From the NCBI RefSeq assembly GCF_001633105.1, contig NZ_LUKZ01000029.1:1-50448 (forward strand): a stretch of DNA of 50,448 nucleotides, written 5' to 3'. The position numbers were made by a program, and so were the translations under genes. The notes below the pieces were generated by a model. The model ran no database searches, was not told the DNA's origin, and saw only the letters and a program-made list of their open reading frames with translations. Shown here piece by piece: positions 1 to 9,102 of the stretch; position 1 is the first letter of the stretch; every line of letters starts with the position of its first letter. This DNA is from Acidovorax sp. GW101-3H11. Its GTDB lineage: Bacteria; Pseudomonadota; Gammaproteobacteria; Burkholderiales; Burkholderiaceae_C.

Positions 1-99
1 GGCTATGGCACCACCGACCACTTCATCGCCATGGCGTTCCTGATCGCTGGAAAGCTCACTCACCTGCCGGGCAGTCCTTTGCAAAAAGCAAGGGCCTGA
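1..99 (+). CDS. C-terminal end of an unidentified protein (partial)
   Basis: Frame 1 is open from the first base to a TGA at 97-99 and gives 32 residues, beginning GYGTTDHFIAMAFLIAGKL and ending in a basic tail. The middle is hydrophobic (FIAMAFLIAG). The fragment is too short to assign to a family. It runs toward the convergent pth gene, and a weak hairpin with a T-run follows at 135-156, which fits the end of a transcription unit. Reading frame is moderately certain; function is unknown. Confidence 0.45.
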   Translation, partial: GYGTTDHFIAMAFLIAGKLTHLPGSPLQKARA

Positions 100-134
100 C
101 CATGGCTATGGTGGGGAATGTGGCTTTCCACCCG

Positions 135-156
135 AAACGGAAGAGAGCCGTTTTTT
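135..156 (+). terminator. Weak intrinsic terminator candidate
   Basis: A 6-bp stem (AAACGG at 135-140, CCGTTT at 148-153) with a 7-nt loop runs into a T-run. It lies downstream of the partial gene at the left edge and before the convergent end of pth. The stem is short, so this is tentative. Confidence 0.35.
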
Positions 157-242
157 GGCCGCTACCGCGCGACCATCAAGCTTTTTAAGCTATCAAAAGT
201 ATAGTAATTGGCTGCTGGCCCAGCCGCTGGCTTGGTCGCTGA

Positions 243-851
243 TCAGTCTTCCACCGGGCGCACAGGCTTGGGGCGGGGGGGCTTGGTGGTGTGGATCAGC
301 AGGGTGGCCTTGTCCATCTCGCCTGCCAGCATCGCGGGGTAGGCCTTGAGCGAATGGATGATGCAGTCCTCGATCAGCGTGCGCTGGTCGGGCGACGGCT
401 TTTTCAGCACCCAGTTGGCGACTTCGCTCTTCACGCCGGGGTGGCCAATGCCGATGCGCAGGCGCCAGTAGTCGGGTGAGCCCAGCTGGCCGTGGATGTC
501 GCGCAGGCCGTTGTGCCCCGCGTGGCTGCCGCCGCGCTTGAGCTTGACCTGGCCGGGGGGGATGTCCAGCTCGTCGTGCACCACCAGGATTTCCTCGGGC
601 TGGATCTTGAAGAACCGCGCGAGCGAGGCCACGGATTTTCCCGAGAGGTTCATGAACGTCTGGGGCTGCAGCAGCCACACGCTCTGGCCGTGCACCGTGG
701 TGCGGGCCACCAGCCCGTGGTAGCTGCGCTCGGGCACCAGCGTGGCCTTGAGTTCGCGCGCCAGGGCGTCAATCCACCAGAACCCGGCGTTGTGGCGGGT
801 GGCCTCGTAGTCGGGCCCCGGGTTTCCAAGGCCTACAAACAGCTTGATCAT
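243..851 (-). CDS. pth: Peptidyl-tRNA hydrolase
   Basis: A 202-aa cytosolic enzyme that cleaves peptidyl-tRNAs released from stalled ribosomes and recycles the tRNA. The N-terminus reads [12 protein letters not shown] with Asn10, followed by RHNAGFWW containing the expected catalytic His20. FMNLSGKSV and [15 protein letters not shown] match the family, as does [15 protein letters not shown]. Length is typical (about 190-200 aa). The open frame extends 28 codons upstream, but that part looks noncoding, so the start at MIKLF is preferred. It lies just downstream of rplY on the same strand, a common bacterial pairing, with a strong terminator between them. Confidence 0.96.
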   Translation of the reverse strand: MIKLFVGLGNPGPDYEATRHNAGFWWIDALARELKATLVPERSYHGLVARTTVHGQSVWLLQPQTFMNLSGKSVASLARFFKIQPEEILVVHDELDIPPGQVKLKRGGSHAGHNGLRDIHGQLGSPDYWRLRIGIGHPGVKSEVANWVLKKPSPDQRTLIEDCIIHSLKAYPAMLAGEMDKATLLIHTTKPPRPKPVRPVED

Positions 852-917
852 GGGCGGGATTATCCGTGCGCGAAGGGTGGCAGAGAGGCGAGGGCACGCA
901 GGTGCTGCGCGGCCGCT

Positions 918-949
918 GAAAAACAAACGGCCCACCGAGGTGGGCCGTT
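918..949 (-). terminator. Rho-independent terminator after rplY
   Basis: On the minus strand a perfect 11-bp stem (AACGGCCCACC / GGTGGGCCGTT, 926-949) is followed by TTGTTTTTC. It lies 65 bases past the rplY stop, so rplY transcripts are probably partly terminated before pth. Confidence 0.85.
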
Positions 950-1013
950 GGTCAGGCCATATCCGCCGAGACGGGGCCTGGATGGAAAAGCAAGTGGATC
1001 AGCGAGTGGCTGA

Positions 1014-1649
1014 TTACTTCTTGCCCTTGCCCTTGCCCTTGGCATCGGCAGCAGGTGCTGCGTCGGCGGGGGTTTCCACGACCACGACTGGAGGCACAAC
1101 CGACACCAGCACGGGGTTGTTGTTCTGGCCGCCACGGATCTTGGCCGTCACGCCCTTGGGCAGCTTGATGTCCTTCAGGTGCAGGGAAGCACCCTTTTCC
1201 AGCTTGGACAGGTCCACAGCGATGAACTCTGGCAGGTCCGAAGGCATGCAGGTCACGTCCAGTTCGTTCACGATCGGGTTGACCATGCACTTGTCCACCT
1301 TGACGGCATTGGACTCTTCAGCACCGCTGTAGTGCAGTGGCACCTTCAGGTGCAGCTTGGTCTTGTCGTCCACGCGCTGGAAGTCGATGTGCAGCACCAG
1401 TTGCTTGTAGGGGTGGTATTGCACGTCGCGCAGCACAACCTTGGCGGTGGTGCCGGCCACTTCCATGTCCAGCACGCTGGAGTGGAAAGCTTCCTTCTTG
1501 AGGGCGTGCCACAGAGCGTTGTGGTCGATCTCGATCAGTTGGGGTTCGGTGGTGCCACCGTACACGATGCCAGGCGTCTTGCCCGAGTTGCGCAGACGGC
1601 GGCTCGCACCCGTACCCTGCTTGGCGCGCTCAAAAGCGACGAAGTTCAT
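1014..1649 (-). CDS. rplY: 50S ribosomal protein L25 / general stress protein Ctc
   Basis: A 211-aa 5S rRNA-binding protein of the large subunit, of the long Ctc type with an extra C-terminal beta domain. N-terminal signatures are [16 protein letters not shown] (L25 RNA-binding domain) and [20 protein letters not shown]. The C-terminal domain carries [14 protein letters not shown] and ends in an Ala-rich segment with a KGKGKGKK tail. A clear ribosome-binding site (AGGAG) precedes the ATG at 1649. It sits between prs and pth, the usual order in betaproteobacteria, and has its own terminator at 918-949. Confidence 0.95.
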   Translation of the reverse strand: MNFVAFERAKQGTGASRRLRNSGKTPGIVYGGTTEPQLIEIDHNALWHALKKEAFHSSVLDMEVAGTTAKVVLRDVQYHPYKQLVLHIDFQRVDDKTKLHLKVPLHYSGAEESNAVKVDKCMVNPIVNELDVTCMPSDLPEFIAVDLSKLEKGASLHLKDIKLPKGVTAKIRGGQNNNPVLVSVVPPVVVVETPADAAPAADAKGKGKGKK

Positions 1650-1747
1650 AGTTAGCTCCTGGAAAGAGGCGACCGCGACCAGTCATCCTCTGTTTTAAAA
1701 AGGCTTGCGGCATCATCGCCACCCGCCCACTGGTTGTTCCCAAACAG

Positions 1748-1774
1748 ACAACAAGCCTCCCGAAGGAGGCTTGT
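1748..1774 (-). terminator. Terminator after prs
   Basis: A perfect 10-bp stem (ACAAGCCTCC 1751-1760, GGAGGCTTGT 1765-1774) with a 4-nt loop lies 37 bases past the prs stop. The T-run on the minus strand is interrupted (TGTCTGTTT), so termination may be incomplete. Confidence 0.65.
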
Positions 1775-1810
1775 GTGCAACCGCTGTGCATCGCTCCCGG
1801 TGGGAGCGGG

Positions 1811-2785
1811 TCAGAACAGGTTGTCTTGGTCCGAGAACAGGCTCATCACCGACTCACCCTTGGCAATGCGCTGGATCGTCTCGGCGATCAGCGGGGCCAC
1901 GGAGAGTTGGCGAATCTTGGTGCATCCCTTGGCGTTGTCGCTCAGGGGGATGGTGTTGGTCACGACCACTTCGTCGAGGGCCGAGCCCTTGGCGATGCGT
2001 TCAATGGCGGGACCCGAGAAAATGGGGTGCGTGCAGTAGGCGTACACGCTCTTGGCGCCGCGCTCTTTCAGCACTTCGGCCGCCTTCACCAGCGTGCCGG
2101 CGGTGTCGATCATGTCGTCCATGATCACGCAGTTGCGGCCTTCGATTTCGCCGATCACATGCATGACTTCCGACACGTTGGCCTTGGGGCGGCGCTTGTC
2201 GATGATGGCCAGATCGCAACCCAGCTGCTTGGCCAGGGCACGCGCACGCACCACGCCGCCCACGTCGGGCGAGACAACGATCAGGTCTTCGTAGTTCTTC
2301 TGGCGCAGATCGCCCAGCAGAACCGGAGAGGCGTAGATGTTGTCCACGGGGATGTCGAAGAAACCCTGGATCTGGTCAGCATGCAGGTCCATGGTCAGCA
2401 CGCGGGCCACGCCCACGGCCTGCAGCATGTTGGCCACGACCTTGGCGGTGATGGGCACGCGGGTGGAGCGGGGGCGGCGGTCCTGGCGGGCGTAGCCGAA
2501 GTAGGGGATCACGGCGCTGATGCGCTCAGCCGATGCGCGCTTGAGCGCATCGACCATGATCAGCAGTTCCATGAGGTTTTCGTTGGTGGGTGCGCAGGTG
2601 GACTGCACCACGAAAACATCGCGCGCACGCACGTTTTGCTTGATTTCGACGGTGACTTCACCATCAGAGAAGCGACCCACGTCGGCTGCACCCAGGGTGG
2701 TGCCGAGGTGCTGGGCGATTTCAGCTGCCATGCCAGGATTGGCATTGCCAGTGAAAACCATGAAGTCGGGGTGATTGGCTTGCAT
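1811..2785 (-). CDS. prs: Ribose-phosphate pyrophosphokinase (PRPP synthetase)
   Basis: A 324-aa cytosolic enzyme making PRPP from ribose 5-phosphate and ATP, feeding nucleotide, His, Trp and NAD synthesis. Visible motifs are [18 protein letters not shown] at the N-terminus, the ATP-site region [11 protein letters not shown], the metal-binding [12 protein letters not shown], the flexible loop [14 protein letters not shown], and the PRPP loop [10 protein letters not shown]. Length matches the class I bacterial family. The open frame continues 45 codons upstream through the tRNA-Gln gene, but MQANHPDF is the family-like start and lies just after the tRNA. Confidence 0.97.
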   Translation of the reverse strand: MQANHPDFMVFTGNANPGMAAEIAQHLGTTLGAADVGRFSDGEVTVEIKQNVRARDVFVVQSTCAPTNENLMELLIMVDALKRASAERISAVIPYFGYARQDRRPRSTRVPITAKVVANMLQAVGVARVLTMDLHADQIQGFFDIPVDNIYASPVLLGDLRQKNYEDLIVVSPDVGGVVRARALAKQLGCDLAIIDKRRPKANVSEVMHVIGEIEGRNCVIMDDMIDTAGTLVKAAEVLKERGAKSVYAYCTHPIFSGPAIERIAKGSALDEVVVTNTIPLSDNAKGCTKIRQLSVAPLIAETIQRIAKGESVMSLFSDQDNLF

Positions 2786-2832
2786 GAGAGTCCCAGCAAT
2801 CTGAAAAAAAAGCCCGTACGCGAGAAGATATT

Positions 2833-2909
2833 TGGCAGGGGAAGAAGGATTCGAACCTTCGCATGCCGGAATCAAAATCCGGTGCCTTAACCAGCTTGGC
2901 GACTCCCCT
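2833..2909 (-). tRNA. tRNA-Gln (anticodon TTG)
   Basis: A full cloverleaf can be drawn on the minus strand: acceptor AGGGGAG/TTCCCCT with encoded CCA, D arm, anticodon stem CCGGA/TCCGG around loop TTTTGAT, and T arm GAAGG-TTCGAAT-CCTTC. Length is 77 nt including CCA. It lies between ispE and prs on the same strand, as in other betaproteobacteria, and may be co-transcribed with them. Confidence 0.95.
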
Positions 2910-2939
2910 ACACAGGTCAACTGCCGAAAGCAGCCAACC

Positions 2940-3797
2940 TTAATTCTCGTCTGATGCCCACCCTGCCAGAGGATGAATCATCAGGTTTTCACATGCTTTG
3001 ACTTGCCAGCCTTCGGGGGCGTTGTTCAAGTCCACTTCATGTGACATTTGTGCAAACACTGCACTTCCAGAGCCTGTCATTCTAGCCTGTAATCCTCGGT
3101 CTTTAAGCCATTCGATGGCTTGCGTGACTTGTGGGCAGAGGGCCTGAGCAACTGGCTGCAAGTCGTTTCGACCGAAGTCAAAGTGTTCTGCAGCAAAGCC
3201 TAAGATTGTAGCACTATCTGAATCGCGTTTCAAATTCGGCGACGAAAAAATTAATTTTGTCTCCAAACCTGCTGCGGGCTTCACGATGGCAAAGCGCGCT
3301 TGCGGCAGTTGGTGTGCTTTCTCAAGCGGCGTGATTGTCTCACCAATTCCTTCCACCCAAGCGTTGTTGCCGCGTAAAAAAAAAGGAATGTCTGCACCGA
3401 GCTGCAAGCCGATCGTTTCCAGTGCGCGGCGTGACATGCCCAGGCCCCAAAGTCGGTTCAAGGCGAGCAATGCTGTCGCAGCGTCGGACGAGCCTCCACC
3501 CATGCCAGCCTGGGCGGGAATGCGCTTGAGAACGCCGATGTGCGCGCCCAGCGTGCAGCCCGTAGCTGCTTTGAGTGCGTGTGCTGCTCGCAGCGTCAGG
3601 TCCATCTCGGGCAATGGGGTGCCCAGGTCTTCCCTGGAGATACTGCCATCGGAGCGCCGTTCGAAGTGCAGGGTGTCGCACCAGTCCACCAGCATGAAGA
3701 CCGACTGGAGCAGGTGGTAGCCGTCGGCGCGCCGCCCGGTGATGTGCAGAAACAGATTGAGCTTGGCCGGAGCCGGCACGTCATATAGCGCTTGCAT
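2940..3797 (-). CDS. ispE: 4-diphosphocytidyl-2-C-methyl-D-erythritol kinase
   Basis: A 285-aa GHMP-family kinase that phosphorylates CDP-ME in the non-mevalonate (MEP) isoprenoid pathway. The start [21 protein letters not shown] is the family N-terminus with the active-site Lys. The ATP loop is [17 protein letters not shown], and the C-terminal motif is [12 protein letters not shown]. Length is typical. The gene contains a run of nine T on the coding strand (plus-strand A9 at 3376-3384, encoding PFFLR), an unusual slippery tract for an essential gene. GC is lower around 3180-3270 than in neighbours. lolB ends 40 bases upstream. Confidence 0.95.
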   Translation of the reverse strand: MQALYDVPAPAKLNLFLHITGRRADGYHLLQSVFMLVDWCDTLHFERRSDGSISREDLGTPLPEMDLTLRAAHALKAATGCTLGAHIGVLKRIPAQAGMGGGSSDAATALLALNRLWGLGMSRRALETIGLQLGADIPFFLRGNNAWVEGIGETITPLEKAHQLPQARFAIVKPAAGLETKLIFSSPNLKRDSDSATILGFAAEHFDFGRNDLQPVAQALCPQVTQAIEWLKDRGLQARMTGSGSAVFAQMSHEVDLNNAPEGWQVKACENLMIHPLAGWASDEN

Positions 3798-3837
3798 CGC
3801 AGAATGGGAAAAGTGGCGTAGGCTGAAGGCAATCGCC

Positions 3838-4368
3838 TCAGCGGGTCAGCACAATGCGCAAGATGGCTTGTGGGGTGGGGTGTTCGCGCCGCGCGGTGAG
3901 GCGGCCGTCCTTCATGCCAGACAGATCGGCCTGCCAGCCGGGGGCTGTGGCCTGGGTGCCGTTGAGCCAACTGAAAAGGGCTGCAATCGGGATGCGTGTG
4001 CCTGTCACGTCCAGCAGCAGCGTCTCCAGCGAGTCCGAGGTCCGTGTCTCCTGCCCGTTCTGCAGCGATGCCTGGCCATCTTTCCACTCCAGTTGGGCGA
4101 TGCGGTTTCCAAACGGGCTCAAAAGCACCAGGCTGCCGCTTTCAGGGTTGCCCTGCAGCTCAAATGTGGCGGAGAAGGACTGCGCAGCCTGTCCATCGAC
4201 CTGCAGGGCAATCCGCCCACGCCAACTGTCTTCTTCTTGGGATGCCCTCGAGGCTGGCTGTGCGCAACCCGCGAGCCACAGCACACAACAGGCGATCCAC
4301 GACACCATCCAGCCGCGTTGAAGCACTGTGCTCAACTCCAGGCGATGTCTTCTGCCGCAGGCGTGCAT
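3838..4368 (-). CDS. lolB: Outer-membrane lipoprotein insertion protein LolB
   Basis: A 176-aa lipoprotein. LolB accepts lipoproteins from periplasmic LolA and inserts them into the outer membrane. A lipobox LAGC puts the lipidated Cys at residue 35 after a hydrophobic stretch (MVSWIACCVLWLAG). The mature part has the LolB-like sequence WRGRIALQVDG, an early SFSATFELQGNPESGSLVL strand pattern, and later LFSWLNGT. The chosen ATG overlaps the upstream TPR gene stop (TGATG), suggesting coupling; an internal ATG 20 codons later would leave almost no basic n-region. It lies next to ispE, the conserved proteobacterial arrangement. Confidence 0.88.
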   Translation of the reverse strand: MHACGRRHRLELSTVLQRGWMVSWIACCVLWLAGCAQPASRASQEEDSWRGRIALQVDGQAAQSFSATFELQGNPESGSLVLLSPFGNRIAQLEWKDGQASLQNGQETRTSDSLETLLLDVTGTRIPIAALFSWLNGTQATAPGWQADLSGMKDGRLTARREHPTPQAILRIVLTR

Positions 4369-6146
4369 CAAAGCCCTGCCCCAAGCCGCTTGAGTGTTTC
4401 TTTCAGTGTGTCGTTGTCGGGGCTGATGCGCTGTCCTTCTCTCCAGACTCTGGTAGCGCCTTCCTTGTCGCCCAGGCTCCACAGCACCTCGCCCAGGTGG
4501 GCTGCTATTTCTACATCCGGGCGGGCCTTGTATGCGGTTTCCAGAAGGCGCTTTGCATCGGCCTTGTTGCCCAGGCGGAATTCCACCCAGCCAAGGCTGT
4601 CCATGATGAAAGGATCATTCGGCGCAAATTCCAGCGCTTTCATGATCAACTGTTTGGCCTCGGCCAGTCGAAGCCCCCGGTCTGCAAGCGAATAGCCTAG
4701 TGCGTTGTAGGCGTGGTGGTACTGGGGTTGGCGGGCAATCACCTGGCGCAGCAACTGCTCCATGGTGTCCGGGTTGCCCATTTTGTCGGCCAGCATTGCC
4801 TGGTCATAGACCAGTTCGGCGTCGTCCGGGGCCAGCGCCACCATTTCCACTTGCACTTGGTAGGCTTCTTTGTACAGGCGCTGTTCACGCAGCAGTTGCA
4901 CTTCGGCTGACAGCTTCATGCGCTGGTTTTCGGGCGAGGTTCCTGGCAGGTTGCGCAGCAACGCCCGCGCCTGTGCGAGTTTGCCTTGCCGTGCCAGCAA
5001 CGATGCCCGGCGCATCTGGGCGCCAAACACTTCGTCTGCGTTGTCAATGCGACCCAGCCAGGCTTCGGCGGCCGCGAAGTCTTTCTTTTTTTCTGCAATT
5101 TGTGCATAGAGCAAGTAGGCCTGGGTCAGGCTTTTTTGTCGCACTTCTGTATCAGGGCTGGCGGAGGCCAGGTCGATGAAGCGCTGCAAAGAGGTTTCAG
5201 CGGCGGGCAGGCGGTTGTCCTGAAACTGCAGCGTGGCGACCACGAGCCAGGCTTCCGCCAGATCGGGCTTCTCCTTGGTCACGGCTTCCAGCTGGCGGCC
5301 AGCATCGGGATAACGCTGCAGGCCCAGCAGTACACGCGCATAGGCCATCCGCAGTTCGGGCACAGGCTGTTTTGCCAGCGCCTGAATCACAATGGGCTCT
5401 GCTTCTGGGACGCTTTCGTCCAAGAGTTCCAGTGCCAACCGCGCGGCATCCTCACTGGCGTTGTCCAGGTCTTGCGCCTTGCGCGCTGCATTCAGTGCGC
5501 CGCCTTTGTCGCCAGCGGCCAAGCGCAGGCGCCCCAGCGCAACCCAGGCAGCGGGGCCTGTCGCGGGGTTGGTCAGCTCGTCTATGAGGGCCTGTTCGAC
5601 GACCTTGGCTGCCAGCGCCTTGTCGCTGGCACGTCCGTACATTTGGGGCAGTGCAGACAGCGAGGCCGCCTTGGCGCGGGGTGGGGACTGTGCGAGTTCC
5701 TGGCGCAACAGGTCCGGGGTTTCTCCAATGCGGTTGAGTGCCACCAGGATTTGCAGCACATAGCGGTTGGCCTCGCGGGATTGGGGCAGGGCCTCTTTCC
5801 ATGCCCGGGCTGCAGCCAGGGCGTATTCGCCCGAGCGGGCTTGCAGGGCGATGTCCGCCGCCCGTTGGTAGAGCTGGCCGTCGGCGCTGCGGCGTGCGGC
5901 TTCGAGCATGAACGCGTAGCCGGCGCCAGGGTCACCTGTGCGTGCGCTGACTTCGCCCAGAAAAATTTCGTAGAACAACTCAGCGTCCAGGGCCGGGTTG
6001 GATGCAGCCGGTGGCCCACTGGTGGTGGCGCGGTTGACACTGCTGGGTTGCTGGGCCCATGCGGATTGGGCGGCAACCGCCACTGCGGCAGCGAATGCGG
6101 CGGTTCGAAAGCTGTGAAAGAGCACCATCGGGCCATAATAATCCAT
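4368..6146 (-). CDS. Secreted tetratricopeptide-repeat protein
   Basis: About 592 aa. The N-terminus MDYYGPMVLFHSFRTAAFAA continues into an Ala-rich hydrophobic stretch ending SAWAQQ, a good Sec signal peptide with cleavage after AWA. The rest is all-helical, with repeated TPR-like units (for example YNALGYSLADRGLRLAEAK and MDSLGWVEFRLGNKADAKR) densest at the C-terminus. It resembles the proteins that sit next to lolB in betaproteobacteria. Role is unknown; a periplasmic scaffold for envelope assembly is only an inference from its coupling to lolB. The ATG at 6146 has AGG nearby; another ATG lies 6 codons downstream. Only 29 bases separate it from the divergent mutM start. Confidence 0.85.
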   Translation of the reverse strand: MDYYGPMVLFHSFRTAAFAAAVAVAAQSAWAQQPSSVNRATTSGPPAASNPALDAELFYEIFLGEVSARTGDPGAGYAFMLEAARRSADGQLYQRAADIALQARSGEYALAAARAWKEALPQSREANRYVLQILVALNRIGETPDLLRQELAQSPPRAKAASLSALPQMYGRASDKALAAKVVEQALIDELTNPATGPAAWVALGRLRLAAGDKGGALNAARKAQDLDNASEDAARLALELLDESVPEAEPIVIQALAKQPVPELRMAYARVLLGLQRYPDAGRQLEAVTKEKPDLAEAWLVVATLQFQDNRLPAAETSLQRFIDLASASPDTEVRQKSLTQAYLLYAQIAEKKKDFAAAEAWLGRIDNADEVFGAQMRRASLLARQGKLAQARALLRNLPGTSPENQRMKLSAEVQLLREQRLYKEAYQVQVEMVALAPDDAELVYDQAMLADKMGNPDTMEQLLRQVIARQPQYHHAYNALGYSLADRGLRLAEAKQLIMKALEFAPNDPFIMDSLGWVEFRLGNKADAKRLLETAYKARPDVEIAAHLGEVLWSLGDKEGATRVWREGQRISPDNDTLKETLKRLGAGL

Positions 6147-6175
6147 GCCTGTGAAGCCGTTGCCCGGCCTTTTGT

Positions 6176-6991
6176 ATGCCTGAGTTGCCCGAAGTGGAAG
6201 TGACCCGCCGCAGCTTTGCCGAAGCGATTGCGGGAGCCAAAATTCAAGCCGTGGTTCTGGGTAAGCCACTTCGCTGGCCTTTGGGCTGTGACCCCCTGTC
6301 GTTGGTGGGTCAACAGGTCATGGGGCTGCGCCGGCGGGGCAAGTATCTGCTGGCAGACACCAGCGGGGGGCTTTTGCTGATCCATCTGGGCATGTCGGGC
6401 AGCCTGCGCTTTGCGTATGGTTTGCCAGCAGCCGGGCCACATGATCATTTTGATCTGGTGACAGACAAGGGAACCCTGCGACTGCATGATCCGCGCCGGT
6501 TTGGAGCAGTCGTGTTTGCAGCGGGTGAACAAGCACCCGTGGCGGTGAAGCTGCTCGGCGCCCTGGGCATGGAGCCCTTGTCGGACGCTTTCTCTTTGCC
6601 GGATTTTCAGGCAGGTCTGAAAAAAAGCCGTATGCCCATCAAGCAGTTGCTGCTGGCTGGTCATCTGGTGGTGGGTGTAGGCAATATCTACGCCTCCGAA
6701 GTGCTGTTCATGGCGGGCATCCGGCCCACGGCGGTGTCTTCTCGCATCGGAGCCGAGCGGGTGCGCCGCTTGTACGAGGCCATTCGTGTGGTGCTGGCGC
6801 GCGCCGTGGAGATGGGGGGCAGTACCTTGCGCGATTTTTCGAATGCGGAGGGCATGGCGGGGCACTTTCAGACCACCGCCAATGTGTATGGGCGCGAGGG
6901 CGCCCCTTGTCACACCTGTGGCGCGGCGATACGGCTTTTACGCCAGGGGCAGAGGAGCAGCTACTTCTGCCCCCAGTGCCAGCGGCCCTAG
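6176..6991 (+). CDS. mutM: Formamidopyrimidine-DNA glycosylase
   Basis: A 271-aa bifunctional glycosylase/AP lyase that removes 8-oxoguanine and Fapy lesions. The sequence begins [14 protein letters not shown], giving the catalytic Pro2 and Glu3. RRRGKYLL carries the conserved Lys, and [22 protein letters not shown] matches the core. [20 protein letters not shown] is the helix-two-turn-helix. A zinc finger lies at Cys245, Cys248, Cys265 and Cys268. Length is standard. It is first in a rightward set with the GTPase and mutY, so two GO-repair enzymes flank the GTPase. Confidence 0.97.
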   Translation: MPELPEVEVTRRSFAEAIAGAKIQAVVLGKPLRWPLGCDPLSLVGQQVMGLRRRGKYLLADTSGGLLLIHLGMSGSLRFAYGLPAAGPHDHFDLVTDKGTLRLHDPRRFGAVVFAAGEQAPVAVKLLGALGMEPLSDAFSLPDFQAGLKKSRMPIKQLLLAGHLVVGVGNIYASEVLFMAGIRPTAVSSRIGAERVRRLYEAIRVVLARAVEMGGSTLRDFSNAEGMAGHFQTTANVYGREGAPCHTCGAAIRLLRQGQRSSYFCPQCQRP

Positions 6992-7140
6992 GAAGGAGCC
7001 GTTCAACGATTGGTGCGGAGACCCGCTGGGGGCGTCTCATAAAAGCACCCGCGTCCGGGCTTCCAACAGCCTGCGTGCGGTCGATGCTATATTTTGTGTA
7101 TGTCTACCTTGTAGGCCATTCATAGATCTGTGGGAGCAAA

Positions 7141-9102
7141 GTGGGACCTTCATTCAACGAACAGTTCGACCAGCACGGCGCCTGGCGGCGGGAGTTCGCC
7201 CAGCAGCTCAAGCGACTGGCCGAGTGGATGTCCTCGCATGACCTGATGGATGCCGCCGTGCAGGAGCGACTGCATCGCCTGGAGGAACAGGTCCGCAGCG
7301 ACAAAGTCATGGTGGCCTTTGTGGCGGAGTTTTCCCGCGGCAAATCGGAACTGATCAACGCGATCTTCTTTGCCGACTATGGGCGCCGCATCATGCCTGC
7401 GAGCGCAGGCCGCACCACCATGTGCCCCACTGAGTTGGGTTATGACGCCAATGTGGCGCCCAGTCTCCGGCTGCTTCCCATCGAAACCCGTCTGCAGATG
7501 CAGGGTCTTGCCGAGTGGCGGATGAAGGCCGAACGCTGGACAGAAATTCCCCTGGATGTTGGCAATGCGGACCAGATCGCCAAGGCCCTGGAGAAAGTGG
7601 CCGAGGTGCGCAAGGTCAGCCTGGACAATGCCCGAGCGCTGGGTTTTTGGCACGATGAGCTGACCGATGAGAACCCTGTGCCCGATGCCCAGGGCCTGGT
7701 GGAAGTGCCCATGTGGAGGCACGCCATCATCAACATTCCCCACCCGCTGCTCAAGCAGGGGCTGGTGATTCTGGACACTCCCGGCCTGAATGCCGTGGGC
7801 GCAGAGCCCGAGTTGACCGTCAACCTGATCCCGCAGGCGCATGCGGTGGTTTTCATTCTGAGTGCTGATACTGGCGTCACCCGCTCTGATCTTTCTATCT
7901 GGCGTGAGCATCTTGCGATATCTCCCGACAGCATGGATGCGCGGCTCGTCGTGCTGAACAAGATCGACACGCTCTGGGATACGCTGAACAGCGCCGAGCA
8001 GGTGCAGTCCCAGATGGAGCGCCAGTGCAGCACATCGGCAGAGATGCTGGGCGTGCCGCTGGAAAGGGTGGTCCCCGTATCCGCCCAGAAGGGGTTGGTT
8101 GCCAAGATCACGGCGGATGATGTTCTGCTTGAAACCAGTGGTTTGCCTGTTCTGGAGGAAGCCCTGGCCAAAGGCATTATGGGTCGGCGCAGATCCATAC
8201 TGCGGGCGGCAGTTTCCGCAGGGGTGGCCAGCCTGCGCACAGAGACCGGGCGGGTGATTAACATTCGTCGCCGGGATCTGGACGACCAGATGGCCGAGTT
8301 GCGCAGCCTGCGGGGCAAGAACGCCTCGGTGATCGAATCCATGCGCCACCGCATCGAGCAGGAGCAGCGTGAATTCGATTTGAGCACCGCCAAGATCCAG
8401 GCCGTGCGTGCTGTGCACCTCAAGCTCTTGCGGGATGTGTTCCAGCAGTTGGGCGCCAAAGCGCTCAAGGCTGAGTTGTCGGAGTTGGCGCAAACGCTGC
8501 AGCAAAAAGGCCTCAAGCTGGGCGTCAAAAAAATCTATGTCCAGACCTTCGACAAACTGCGTGGAACGCTGGACAAGGCGCAGGCCTCAGGCACAGAAAT
8601 CCAGGCCATGTTGGGTGGGACCTTCCGTCAGCTCAATGCCGAGTTCGGGTTCTCGCTTCAGGTGCCCACGCCGCCCCAGCTGGAACACTTCACGCACGAC
8701 CTGAACCAGATCGAACAAAGCCATCTGCAGTACCTTGGGGTAGGCAATGCGCTGAAACTGGCGCAGCCGGAATTTGCCGAGCGGTTGGTGCGGGCCCTGG
8801 CCATGCGGTTGCGCACGGTGTATGAGTCTGCAGCCAACGATCTGGAACTGTGGAGCAAGTCGGCAACGGCGCAACTGGATGCGCAATTGCGCGAGCGCCG
8901 CCGCAGCTTTGCGCGTCGCATCGAGGCGGTGGATCGCATACAACAAGCAGCCAGCGGGCTGGTGGAGCGTATTTCGGAAATTGAGGCGGGTGAAGAGGCG
9001 CTGGGCTCGCTGGAGCGCAGGCTGCAGGAGCTTACCTCTCAGCTGATTGCCTTGCCGGGCCTGGAGCCCGCAGCTTCCGACGCGCATCTTGTCTCGGCAT
9101 GA
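7141..9102 (+). CDS. Dynamin-like large GTPase
   Basis: 653 aa. The G domain has a G1 motif AEFSRGKS at residues 62-69 (first Gly replaced by Ala), G2 RTTMCPTE (91-98), G3 DTPG (212-215) and G4 NKID (273-276). These and the long helical C-terminal half, rich in Glu, Arg and Leu with a final coiled coil, fit bacterial dynamin-like proteins. Family members bind and remodel membranes; this one has no obvious transmembrane segment. The start is GTG with GGGAG just upstream. Its stop overlaps the mutY ATG (ATGA), so it is translationally coupled to a DNA-repair gene. The precise role is unknown. Confidence 0.85.
   Translation: MGPSFNEQFDQHGAWRREFAQQLKRLAEWMSSHDLMDAAVQERLHRLEEQVRSDKVMVAFVAEFSRGKSELINAIFFADYGRRIMPASAGRTTMCPTELGYDANVAPSLRLLPIETRLQMQGLAEWRMKAERWTEIPLDVGNADQIAKALEKVAEVRKVSLDNARALGFWHDELTDENPVPDAQGLVEVPMWRHAIINIPHPLLKQGLVILDTPGLNAVGAEPELTVNLIPQAHAVVFILSADTGVTRSDLSIWREHLAISPDSMDARLVVLNKIDTLWDTLNSAEQVQSQMERQCSTSAEMLGVPLERVVPVSAQKGLVAKITADDVLLETSGLPVLEEALAKGIMGRRRSILRAAVSAGVASLRTETGRVINIRRRDLDDQMAELRSLRGKNASVIESMRHRIEQEQREFDLSTAKIQAVRAVHLKLLRDVFQQLGAKALKAELSELAQTLQQKGLKLGVKKIYVQTFDKLRGTLDKAQASGTEIQAMLGGTFRQLNAEFGFSLQVPTPPQLEHFTHDLNQIEQSHLQYLGVGNALKLAQPEFAERLVRALAMRLRTVYESAANDLELWSKSATAQLDAQLRERRRSFARRIEAVDRIQQAASGLVERISEIEAGEEALGSLERRLQELTSQLIALPGLEPAASDAHLVSA

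Noticed and set aside
1775..2890. A 371-codon plus-strand frame opposite prs
   Set aside because: His/Gly/Val-rich antisense of prs; no ribosome-binding site or family signature.
5582..6913. A 443-codon minus-strand frame across mutM and the TPR gene
   Set aside because: Shadow frame; both plus- and minus-strand real genes here have recognisable motifs in other frames.
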